DNA from: Kineosphaera sp032229625
GTDB taxonomy: Bacteria > Actinomycetota > Actinomycetes > Actinomycetales > Dermatophilaceae
Direction: 5' to 3'
Assembly (NCBI GenBank): GCA_032229625.1
Contig: JAVTVZ010000040.1
Span: forward strand, 1-15,351
DNA length: 15,351 nucleotides
Positions 6,006 to 13,408 of the stretch are shown piece after piece. The translations under genes were made by a program, and so were the position numbers. Position 1 is the stretch's first letter. Every line of letters begins with the position of its first letter. The notes beneath the pieces are model-generated. The model was not told where the DNA came from. It saw only the letters and a program-made list of their open reading frames with translations, and made no database searches.

Positions 6006-8777
6006 AAGTCGTCGGCAGGTCTCCCCGCAGCCGCAGGTGCTGCGCGAGCACGCCCGCAGAATACCGGCCGTCGTGCAGGTGCGAGACGAATCGCCGCCCG
6101 GCGCGGGCCCGCTCGCGGGCGGCGTCGCGGTCGGCGAGCNNNNNNNNNNNNNNNNNNNNNNNNNNNNNNNNNNNNNNNNNNNNNNNNNNNNNNNNNNNNN
6201 NNNNNNNNNNNNNNNNNNNNNNNNNNNNNNNNNNNNNNNGACGAATCGCCGCCCGGCGCGGGCCCGCTCGCGGGCGGCGTCGCGGTCGGCGAGCAGGCCA
6301 CGGATGGCCTCTTCGAGGGTGTCGGGGTCGGCCTCGACGATCGGCAGCTCGAGGCCCGCGATGCCCGAGGCGAGGTCGCGGGTGTCGGCGACGACGTGGC
6401 TGACGACGACGCGCTCGCGCGCCATCGACTCGCACGCGAGCACGCCGTAGGCGCCGAGCGCGAACTGGTCGAGCACGATGTCGGCCTCACCGATGACCTG
6501 CGGCATCCGCTCGGGCGGCACGTTCTCCAAGCGCCGGTAGTCGACGAGGCCCTCCTCGTGCAGGCGGCTCAGCGTCGTGTCGGCGGGCACGCTGCCCTTG
6601 AGCGCCGCGCGGCTCGGGGCGTGCACGACGACCGGCACGTCCCGCTCGAGCACCGGCGGGCCCGCCTGCCAGCGCTGGGTGTCGACGACGACGGGCAGCC
6701 AGATCGACCCCTCGACGTCGTGCCGCAGGTCCGGCGTGGAGACGAAGACCGGGCCGTCGCCGTCGGCGGCGAACGCCCGGACCTTGACCGACAGCACGTC
6801 GAACTGCCGCTGCAGCCGCGCCGTCAGCTCCTCGTCGGGGTCGGTGAAGGGCGACCACCGCGACGATGCCGCGTGCCGCGAGGGGTCGCGGATCTCCGAG
6901 CCGTGCATGAGCAGCCCGACGCCGATCCCCATGGCGCGCAGGCGCTTCGCGTCACCTTCGAAGTCCTTGCCGTGCCGGATGCCGAAGAGCGGACGCCCCG
7001 CCTCGAGCAGCGCGTGGGTCCACTGCGCCATCGCCTCGCGCTCGAAGCGCTCACCCCACGCGCGGTCGCGGCGGTAGGTCGCGACGTCGACGAGCTCGTC
7101 GGCGGAGAACTTCAGGGCGAGCCCACGGTCGACGACGACGACCCGGGTGGTCAGCCCGGGCACGTTGCGCTCGAGCGCCTTGGCCCACGCCCACGCCTGG
7201 CCGGCCATGTTGGCCGGGCCGATCCCCACGACGCTGGGGCGGTCGTCGCGACGGGCCGGCTCCTCGTGCACGTCCTGCAGCGCGGTCTCGGCGGCGGGCT
7301 CGGTGACGGCGGCGGGGTCGCCGAGCACCCGCCGGTAGAGGTCGCGCAGCGTCGCAGCCTGGCGCTCCCACCCGTAGGGGTCGAGCAGGCCGGGGTCGCC
7401 GACGATCCGCTCGCGCAGCGCCTCGCGGCGCCCGAGCACGTCGCGCAGCGCGGCAGCGGCCGCGTCGGGGTCCTCGGCGACGAAGACGTCACCGACCTCG
7501 TTGTCGCGCACGAACTGCGCCAGCGCCCGGCAGTCGCTGACGACGAGCGGCAGCCCGGCGTGCAGGTATTCGAACAACTTGTTGGGCAGCGCGAACTCGT
7601 GCCCGCCGAAGTGCACGAGCGGGTGCACGCCGACGTCCGCGGTCGCCAGGAACGCCGAGACCTGCGCCGGCGCGACCGGGTCGAGCAGGTGCAGCCGGTC
7701 CGCGACGCCGAGCGCCTCGGCGTGCTCGCGCAGCGCCCGCACGTTGCGGGTGCGGTTGTGCGGCACGCAGACGAGCGCCAGGTGCACGTCCGGTAGCTGC
7801 GGCAGCGCCGCGACGATCGTCTGCACCCCGCGCGCCGGGGTGACGCCACCGGAATACACGACGAGCGGCACACCGTCCGGCACGCCCACGGCGGCGCGGA
7901 CGTCCGGACCGTCGAGGCGGGTCTGGATCTGCAGCTGGGGCGCGTTCATCACGACGGTCGGGGTCGCGGCCAGCGAATACTGCTGCTGCAGATGCTCGGC
8001 CAGCGGCGGCGTCACCGTGATGACCGCGTCGGCCCGGTGGATGTACTCGGCCTCCAGGTCGGTGTAGGCGGCGACGAAGCGCTTCGTGCGCGGCGGGTAG
8101 ATCGGCAGCCCTGCGACATACTCGTGGGCGTCGTAGATCCACGCCGCGGGGCGCCCCTGGGCGCGGCGGCGGGCGACGGCGCGGGCCGCGGTGCCGACGT
8201 GGTGCACGTCGTGGGCGTGCAGGACCTCCCAGTCCTCGGCGTCGATGACCGGCGCGTACGCCAGGTCGAAGTCGTCGATCTCCGGCAGGTCGCGGCGCCA
8301 CGAGGCGAAGGCCGTCTGCTCCCCCATCCACGTCGCGAAGCTCTCGCGCCACGCCTCCTCCCGCGGTGAGAGCCGCGCCCACACGGAGTCGATCCGACGC
8401 TGCGCGGCGCCCTGCACCCGGTCGAGCTCGACCCGCGCCCGCAGCCGCCGGCCCCCGAACTCCTGATACTCGGCCTTGCGCAGCCCCGCGTGCAGCGCGC
8501 GAATCCGCTTGTCCCGCGGGGTCGGCGGCGTCGGGACGCGACGCGTCTGCTCGCGGGAGCGACGGCGCGCGAGCGCCTTGTCCCGCAGCCGCCACGGCAC
8601 CGGCACGCGGATGATGCGCACCGGCCCGAAGCGCGTCTCCTGCCGATAACCCGCCGGGCTCCACCCCAGCACCGTCACGTCCAGCCCGCCGTCCGCGAGC
8701 GCCAGCGCGCTCTTGTAGACGCGCGTGTCGTGCTGGATGTCGTTGCCCACCATCATCAGGATCCGTCGCCGCTGCAC
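6004..8777 (-). CDS. Tandem fusion of two GT-B-like glycosyltransferase modules
   Basis: With the N-run and one 55-bp duplicate removed, the gene reads as 872 residues with no stop. Module 1 (about 5-485) is a GT4-like enzyme: MMVGNDIQHDTRVYKSALAL opens the first Rossmann half, IYDAHEY (214-220) and ADAVITVTPPLAEHL (249-263) follow, then YSGGVTPARGV (308-318) and HEFALPNKLFEYLHAGLP (393-410) in the donor half. A linker at about 486-513 leads to module 2 (514-865), a more divergent GT-B-like unit beginning VVGIGPANMAGQAWAWAKAL, with VHAPSRAALKGS (718-729) and the donor-like LGAYGVLACESMARERVVVSH (774-794). Two activities could act in succession, or one module may be non-catalytic. The GTG at 8777 is chosen because a TAGAGT -10 box ends 7 bases upstream, implying a leaderless mRNA. 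ATG codons at 8756 and 8753 are alternatives, but none has a good ribosome site. Confidence 0.85.
6140..6239. other. Assembly gap 2 (100 N) flanked by an identical 55-bp sequence
   Basis: Bases 6085-6139 equal 6240-6294 exactly. Collapsing them joins ...ARAGRRFV to SHLHDGRYSAG... and gives a normal C-terminus ending at 6004. There is no protein repeat here, so the Ns are almost certainly spurious. The 55-bp length matches gap 1, as expected of a fixed assembly word size. Confidence 0.93.
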
Positions 8778-8784
8778 CCGCTGA

Positions 8785-8790
8785 ACTCTA
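8785..8790 (-). promoter_or_regulatory. Likely -10 box (TAGAGT) of a leaderless transcript
   Basis: TAGAGT on the minus strand fits TANNNT and ends 7 bases before the GTG at 8777, so transcription would begin at or next to the start codon. No good -35 box is visible about 17 bases further upstream. Confidence 0.45.
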
Positions 8791-9045
8791 GTGCGACCCA
8801 ACGCCCCTGCGCCCCGCCCGGCCACCCCGTCATCGCCGCCGGCCCGCCGCCGCAGGGTAGGCCACCACTCACGCCTACCCCGGCCCAGGACCGGTCGGGC
8901 GCCGAGTCGCGACGACGTGCCGCGCGGCGCACCTGCGACAGCCCGACTGGGCCCGCTCCATACGACTGGACTGCCCGCCGCTGACTGAGACCCCCCCGCG
9001 AGCGCGGGGCCCAGTGGCTCAGGCCGCCGCCTATTCGCGCCCTCC

Positions 9046-9061
9046 GGGCTCAGTCGAGCCC
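9046..9061. other. GC-rich hairpin in the spacer
   Basis: gggctc / gagccc forms a perfect 6-bp stem with an AGTC loop. Another stem, ggccg / cggcc with a TTCG loop, follows at 9083-9096. No T-run follows either, so neither is a clear terminator. Confidence 0.35.
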
Positions 9062-9148
9062 CGCAGGCTGTAGCCGCGCCCCGGCCGTTCGCGGCCATAG
9101 GCCACGCTCGTCACCCCACCGGCACAGCAGGGGACGCCCTGGGTCGCG

Positions 9149-9165
9149 CCGCTCGGCCCGAGCGG
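9149..9165. other. GC-rich hairpin in the spacer
   Basis: ccgctc / gagcgg forms a perfect 6-bp stem with a 5-base loop. It overlaps a possible alternative stem ggggc / gcccc (9164-9178), so the two could be mutually exclusive. The function is unknown. Confidence 0.3.
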
Positions 9166-9230
9166 GGCAGGCCGCCCCTACCAGGCTCCGCGGACGGTGC
9201 CACCGGAGGACCGAAGGACCCGGCCGCCGA

Positions 9231-9353
9231 GACGTAGCGCAGTTTCGACGTTGTCGAGCGCACCATCGATTGACACGGAAGCCTCTGACCTGCGGTTTTG
9301 CAACGCAGGGCGTCGGCCGGTCGCCGTCGACATCGTCGAAACTGCGCTACGTC
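9231..9353. repeat. 123-bp palindromic element with 27-bp inverted ends
   Basis: Arms 9231-9257 and 9327-9353 are inverted repeats matching at 26 of 27 positions. The outer 20 bases are perfect: gacgtagcgcagtttcgacg and its complement. The 69-bp centre holds a smaller hairpin (cctgcg 9289-9294 / cgcagg 9304-9309). No protein is encoded and no clear target duplication flanks the ends. It resembles a MITE or REP-type palindromic unit, but this is inference from shape only. Confidence 0.7.
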
Positions 9354-9474
9354 CGGGCGCACCGCCCGAGTCGACAGGCGCGACGGGCTTCCCGAGGCAG
9401 CGCCGGGCGCGACGCCGGGGTGGTCCCGGCGGCGACCCGGGGCGTGGCGGCACGGCCTGAGCCTGACCCGTTCG

Positions 9475-9480
9475 TATGCT
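9475..9480 (+). promoter_or_regulatory. Likely -10 box (TATGCT) of the O-antigen ligase-like gene
   Basis: TATGCT fits TANNNT and ends 8 bases before the ATG at 9489, so the mRNA may be leaderless. This fits the lack of any Shine-Dalgarno sequence there. The -35 region is not recognisable. Confidence 0.5.
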
Positions 9481-9488
9481 CGATCGCC

Positions 9489-11669
9489 ATGGGCCACAAC
9501 GGGATCCGCTCCACCAGTCGCTGGTCCCGGGCAGGTGATCTCGTGGGCGGACTCGTCGCGGTCGTCGCGGTCGTGCTGCCGGTGCTCGGCGGGGCCGCGA
9601 CGATCCCGTTGGAGCGCGCGGGGGTCCAGTGGACCCTCTACTGGGTGCTCGTGGGGGCGGCGGTCGCCGCGGTCGTGGCGATGCCGCCGCGGCGGTGGCT
9701 CGCGTGGGCGCCGTGGACGTTCGTCGCGTGCTGGGCGGTGCTGCTGGCGTGGATGCCGCACGCCGTCGCGGTCGCGCCCGACGCGCGGGCCGCGGACATC
9801 GAGGTGCGGCGCTTCCTGCTGGCGATGCTGCTGTCGCTCGTCGCCCTCGGGTTGACGCGCGGGTCGCGGGCCGGGCTCGGCGGGCTGCGCGTGGGGTGGC
9901 TGGTGTCGCTGGCGCTCAGCGTCGGGCTGGGCTGGTGGGAGATCCTCACGAAGGATCACCTGCTCTTCCTGGATCCCAAGCGCGGCTGGGTCTTCGGCGA
10001 TGCGCGGCTGGCGACGGGGACCTTCCTCAACCCCAACAACTTCGCGACGGCCCTGGTCGGCATGATCGTCGGGGCGCTGGCGCTGCGGGCCGGGCTCACC
10101 GGTCGGTGGCGGTGGCTGGCTCTGCCGATCGACGCGCTCGTCGTCGCCGGCGCCGGTGTCGTCGTCTTCACCCAGAGCCGGTCGGGGCTCGGGGCGCTCG
10201 CGGTCGTCGGCCTGCTCGAGATCTGGCGGCGGCTGCCGGGCCGGCGCGCGTGGTGGGCAGGTCACGGCGCGGGTCGCCTCCCGGGAGCCGAGGGTGCGGT
10301 GACCGCCGATACCCTCGACCCGGCCGACACGCGCCCGAGGCTCGATCCTCGCGTCGAGGCCGTCCTGGCCGCCCGTCACGAGGCCGCCGCGAGGCCGGCC
10401 ACCGACGGCGACCCAGCCGACGGCGACCCANNNNNNNNNNNNNNNNNNNNNNNNNNNNNNNNNNNNNNNNNNNNNNNNNNNNNNNNNNNNNNNNNNNNNN
10501 NNNNNNNNNNNNNNNNNNNNNNNNNNNNNNCCGACGGCGACCCAGCCGACGGCGACCCATCCGACGGCGGCCGAGCTGAGGGCCAGGCATCGAGCACGGA
10601 CTCGGTGGGCGCACGGTCCCCGGGCAGCGGCGCGACCGTCCCGGGCCCGACGGGCGCCGGCCCGACGCGCGATGACCTGGCGAGCAGCGCTGCCGCCGCG
10701 GCGGATTCGGCTCATCGCAGCCGCGCGCCGCTCGCGTCGACCCTCCGGACGACCGCCGGCGCCGCCACGAGCCAGGGCGACGCTCTCGCCTCGGCGCCGG
10801 GCCGGCCATCGACGACGGGCGCCTCCGGCACGGCCGCCGGCCGGCCCGGCGGACCGGGCACCCAGACCGCCGGGTCGGGCGCACCACGACGGTGGCTGTG
10901 GGCCGCGGGGGCGTGCGTCGCGGCGCTGGTCGTGGCGGCCTTCACGATCCCGGCGTTGGCGGCGCGCAACCCGCTCGTGCAGGTCGCGGCGATGGCGGGC
11001 GACGAGGAGACGACCCGCTCGGACAGCCTGCGGCTGCAGCTCATCGCGGCGGCGCTGCGCTACCTGCGTGACTCGGGGTGGACGGGGTCGGGCGCGGGCT
11101 CGTTCGAACCGCTGCTGTGGGCCGACCCGGACCCCGGCGTCCTCAAGCTGACGAACCTGCACAACGCGTTCGTCGAGTTGCTCAGCCAGTACGGCATCGT
11201 CGTCGGCGGCGTGCACGCCCTCGCCCTGCTGGCGCTGGTCACGGTCGTCGCCCTGCCGCTCCCGGGGCGCCTCGGCCGGTGGCGTCGGGCATCCGCCGAC
11301 CCGGGCGCAGCCCCGCCCCGCCGTCGGGGACTGCCGCGGGACACGCGGATCGAGATCGCCGGCTACCTGTCCGCCTACGTCTGTCTGGGGGTCGCCGCGA
11401 GCTCGGCGCTGACGCTGCCGGTCTGGTGGCTGCTGCACGCTGCGGCCTGCGCGTCGTGGTGGGCGGCGGCTGCGGACTCCCGGTGCGTCGCCGCTGCGCC
11501 GGACCAGGTCGGCGACACCGCTGTCCCCCACCGCGCGAACCGCCATCAGGACCGGGCGGTCGGTCAGCGCGCCCGACGCCACCGCCCCCTCGCTCTCCGT
11601 CGCGCTCCCAGCTCACCGTCGCGACAACAACCGCAACGCCGAGCACTCACCGCAACCACGAGCGAGTAG
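9489..11669 (+). CDS. O-antigen ligase/polymerase-like membrane protein (Wzy_C type)
   Basis: Predicted polytopic membrane protein that polymerises or ligates lipid-linked glycans on the outer face of the membrane; 726 residues as scaffolded. Hydrophobic segments lie near 17-38, 47-66, 70-90, 107-123, 133-150, 184-201 and 208-227, then 469-490, 567-592 and 624-660. GTFLNPNNFATALVG (177-191) and FTQSRSGLGALAVVGLL (227-243) are typical of the Wzy_C/O-antigen ligase family, and LHNAFVELLSQYGIVVGG (557-574) matches its conserved HN...L..YG segment. Residues about 250-467 are a very long Ala/Gly/Pro/Ser-rich insert between membrane segments, containing ADGDP repeats and an assembly gap; family members normally have a short loop there. 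The C-terminal 65 residues are Arg-rich and disordered. The ATG at 9489 is chosen over an upstream frame extension because of the TATGCT box. Confidence 0.85.
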   Translation: MGHNGIRSTSRWSRAGDLVGGLVAVVAVVLPVLGGAATIPLERAGVQWTLYWVLVGAAVAAVVAMPPRRWLAWAPWTFVACWAVLLAWMPHAVAVAPDARAADIEVRRFLLAMLLSLVALGLTRGSRAGLGGLRVGWLVSLALSVGLGWWEILTKDHLLFLDPKRGWVFGDARLATGTFLNPNNFATALVGMIVGALALRAGLTGRWRWLALPIDALVVAGAGVVVFTQSRSGLGALAVVGLLEIWRRLPGRRAWWAGHGAGRLPGAEGAVTADTLDPADTRPRLDPRVEAVLAARHEAAARPATDGDPADGDPXXXXXXXXXXXXXXXXXXXXXXXXXXXXXXXXXXDGDPADGDPSDGGRAEGQASSTDSVGARSPGSGATVPGPTGAGPTRDDLASSAAAAADSAHRSRAPLASTLRTTAGAATSQGDALASAPGRPSTTGASGTAAGRPGGPGTQTAGSGAPRRWLWAAGACVAALVVAAFTIPALAARNPLVQVAAMAGDEETTRSDSLRLQLIAAALRYLRDSGWTGSGAGSFEPLLWADPDPGVLKLTNLHNAFVELLSQYGIVVGGVHALALLALVTVVALPLPGRLGRWRRASADPGAAPPRRRGLPRDTRIEIAGYLSAYVCLGVAASSALTLPVWWLLHAAACASWWAAAADSRCVAAAPDQVGDTAVPHRANRHQDRAVGQRARRHRPLALRRAPSSPSRQQPQRRALTATTSE
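10401..10559 (+). repeat. 15-bp in-frame tandem repeat (ADGDP) interrupted by assembly gap 3
   Basis: Units gccgacggcgaccca occur at 10401-10415 (one-base variant), 10416-10430, 10530-10544 (first base hidden in the gap) and 10545-10559, followed by a degenerating unit. They encode (A/T)DGDP. Bases 10431-10530 are 100 N. Unlike the other gaps the flanks share only 29 bp, so true unresolved repeat copies are likely missing. The frame is kept across the gap. Confidence 0.85.
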
Positions 11670-11735
11670 GACGCGCCCCGCGCCGACCCCACTCCTGGGC
11701 GTGGACTCCTGGGTCGAGCGGACCCGTACCGAGGC

Positions 11736-11766
11736 TTGACAGTGCTGTGTACGAATCTGTATACAA
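11736..11766 (+). promoter_or_regulatory. Promoter and overlapping GntR-type operator of the catabolic operon
   Basis: TTGACA (11736-11741) and TATACA (11760-11765) are separated by 18 bases, the best promoter in the window. TATACA ends 6 bases before the ATG at 11772, so the mRNA is probably leaderless. The palindrome TGTATACA (11758-11765) covers the -10 box, and a related TGTGTACGA (11746-11754) stands 12 bp upstream in the spacer. GTATAC-centred palindromes are common targets of GntR/FCD regulators, and such a gene lies in this operon. Binding there should block RNA polymerase. Confidence 0.75.
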
Positions 11767-11771
11767 GTGCC

Positions 11772-12845
11772 ATGACCACCCCTTCGGCGCGTGTCGCCCC
11801 CGCTGAACTGACCGACTTCGCCGCCGCAGTCCTGGTCGCACACGGGGTCCGGGGCGACCAGGCCAGCCTGATCGCCGACAGCCTGGTGGCGGCCGACCTC
11901 TGGGGCCATCAGTCTCACGGGCTGCTGCGGCTGCCCTGGTACTGCGCCCGGCTCGCGAGCGGTGCGATGAAGGACGTCGACCCGCAGACGGTCGTCGATG
12001 CCGGTGCGCTGCTCGTGCTCGACGCCCGCGACGGCATCGGCCAGGTCGCCACGGATGTCGCCCGAGCCCTCGGCGTGGCCCGCGCCAAGGAACACGGTGT
12101 TGCGGTCGTCGGTGTGCGCAACTCGGGGCACTTCGGCACCGCCATGTACTACACGCGGCGGGCCGCGCAGGAGGGTTGTGTGGCGATCCTGACCACCAAC
12201 GCGAGCCCGGCCATGGCCCCCTGGGGCGGCATGGTCAAGACCATCGGCACCAACCCGTGGTCGATCGCGGCACCCGGCCCTGACGGGGACGTGCTGGCTC
12301 TCGATATCGCGAACACAGCAGTCGCCCGCGGCAAGATCTACCTGGCTCGCAGTCGGGGCGAAGGGATTCCGGACGGCTGGGCGATGGACGCCGACGGACA
12401 CCCGACGAACGATGCGCAGGCCGGCATCGACGGCATCATCATGCCGATGGCCGGCCACAAGGGTTACGCCATCTCGTTCATGATGGACGTCATCTCCGGG
12501 GCCCTGACCGGCAGCGGGACCGGCACGCAGGTGCACGGGCCGTACGAGCCGACCGGGCCGAGCCGAGCCGGGCATCTGCTGGTGGTCATCGACGTGGCCG
12601 CCATGGGCGACCCGCAGGAGTACCGCGCGCGGGTGCGCAGCCTCGTCGACGAGGTGCACGGCTGCCCCACCGCCCCCGGCTTCGAGGAGGTCGTGGCGCC
12701 CGGTGAGTTGGAGACCCGCAGCGAGGCCGACAACCGGGCCGCCGGCGGGGTCGTAGTACCCGACCAGACCCTGCAAGAACTGGCCGCCCTGGCCGCCTCG
12801 GTGAACGTCTCGGTGCCGTTCGACGCGCCCGCCGACCTCGCCTGA
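11772..12845 (+). CDS. LDH2/MDH2-family NAD(P)-dependent 2-hydroxyacid dehydrogenase
   Basis: This 357-residue cytoplasmic enzyme belongs to the malate/L-lactate dehydrogenase 2 family, which interconverts 2-hydroxy and 2-keto acids with NAD(P). Family members act on malate, lactate, ureidoglycolate, sulfolactate or 2,3-diketogulonate, so the substrate is open. GHQSHGLLRLPWY (45-57) holds the family's conserved His (H49). VVGVRNSGHFGTAMYYTRRA (112-131) holds the second conserved His (H120). TIGTNPWSIAAP (157-168) is the cofactor-binding signature. RGKIYLARSRGEGIPDGWAMD (186-206) and MPMAGHKGYAISFMMDVISG (224-243) complete the fold. Length is normal and no key residue is missing. The ATG lies directly at the predicted transcription start, with no ribosome site. 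It is the first gene of the operon. Confidence 0.88.
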   Translation: MTTPSARVAPAELTDFAAAVLVAHGVRGDQASLIADSLVAADLWGHQSHGLLRLPWYCARLASGAMKDVDPQTVVDAGALLVLDARDGIGQVATDVARALGVARAKEHGVAVVGVRNSGHFGTAMYYTRRAAQEGCVAILTTNASPAMAPWGGMVKTIGTNPWSIAAPGPDGDVLALDIANTAVARGKIYLARSRGEGIPDGWAMDADGHPTNDAQAGIDGIIMPMAGHKGYAISFMMDVISGALTGSGTGTQVHGPYEPTGPSRAGHLLVVIDVAAMGDPQEYRARVRSLVDEVHGCPTAPGFEEVVAPGELETRSEADNRAAGGVVVPDQTLQELAALAASVNVSVPFDAPADLA

Positions 12846-12928
12846 CCCGCACAGGCCCCTCCGTCCGACACAGCCGCACTCGCCCGTCCCGCCTGCCACA
12901 GCAGCCGACAACCGAGAGGACCCCCACC

Positions 12929-13261
12929 ATGCTGAGCCTGCACGTCGACATCCGCATCCACCCCGAGAAGCGCGCGGAATTCTTGGCCGCCATTACCGCG
13001 CAAGCCCGAGCCACCCTGCGCGACGAGCCGGGATGCCTGCGCTTCGATGTGATCGAGGACGTCGCCGAGCCCGATCACTTCATGTTCTACGAGGCGTACC
13101 TCGACGACGACGCGCTCGCGGCGCACAAGGCCGCCCCGCACTTCGAGGGCTGGGCCGCGGTCCGCGACGCCACCGTGCGCGAGCAACGCAACACGGTGGG
13201 CACGCATGTGATATCGCTGACCGACCCCGCCACTCGCGACGTCGAGCCGGCCTCGGGCTGA
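12929..13261 (+). CDS. ABM-domain protein, LsrG/YgiN-like
   Basis: A 110-residue protein filling one antibiotic-biosynthesis-monooxygenase (ABM) ferredoxin-like domain, usually a dimer. LRFDVIEDVAEPDHFMFYEAY (36-56) and ALAAHKAAPHFEGW (61-75) closely resemble LsrG, the isomerase of phosphorylated autoinducer-2, and the YgiN quinol monooxygenase group. No lsr genes are near, so a different small diketone or hydroxyketone substrate, or a protective oxygenase role, is as likely. The ATG follows GAGAGGA at 12914-12920 by 8 bases. The gene lies 83 bp after the dehydrogenase and is probably co-transcribed with it. Confidence 0.82.
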   Translation: MLSLHVDIRIHPEKRAEFLAAITAQARATLRDEPGCLRFDVIEDVAEPDHFMFYEAYLDDDALAAHKAAPHFEGWAAVRDATVREQRNTVGTHVISLTDPATRDVEPASG

Positions 13262-13408
13262 CTGACGCGGATGGACGTCAAGCAGCTCGAGCACGCCGCC
13301 GTCGCGGCGCAGCAGGGGCCGGCGTCGGTCGGTGACTACCCTGGTGGCACGGCCTTGCGCCTGGTCCCAGGATCGGCGCGGCGGCCGGACGACCGGGAGG
13401 GAGCACCG

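Larger units (their letters stand above)
8791..9488. other. Divergent spacer of about 700 bp without a convincing gene
   Basis: The spacer lies between the divergent glycosyltransferase fusion and the O-antigen ligase-like gene. Open frames crossing it are extensions of the flanking genes' frames or have no ribosome site. It holds several GC-rich hairpins (9046-9061, 9083-9096, 9149-9165), a 123-bp palindromic element (9231-9353) and the -10 box of the downstream gene. I see no tRNA or recognisable riboswitch. Confidence 0.6.

Noticed and set aside
8994..9009. ccccgcg / cgcgggg palindrome as a terminator
   Set aside because: The loop is only two bases and no T-run follows; such palindromes are common in DNA of this GC content.
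9231..9353. Palindromic element as a full insertion sequence or a CRISPR fragment
   Set aside because: There is no transposase frame inside, no clear target duplication, and only one inverted pair rather than spaced direct repeats.
9270..9488. Upstream extension of the ligase-like protein into the palindromic element
   Set aside because: The added 73 residues are not membrane-like, cross the inverted repeat, and bypass the TATGCT box next to the ATG at 9489.
10401..10559. 15-bp repeats as a CRISPR array
   Set aside because: The units are directly adjacent without spacers and code in frame for ADGDP in a membrane protein.
9111..11582. Long minus-strand open frame opposite the ligase-like gene
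   Set aside because: The composition is Arg/Gly/Pro-rich with no recognisable motif, while the plus strand shows membrane helices and Wzy_C signatures.
13271..13408. Earlier ATG at 13271 for the GntR regulator
   Set aside because: It lacks a ribosome site and adds 46 residues foreign to the family, while the ATG at 13409 has GGGAGGGAG and gives a normal length.
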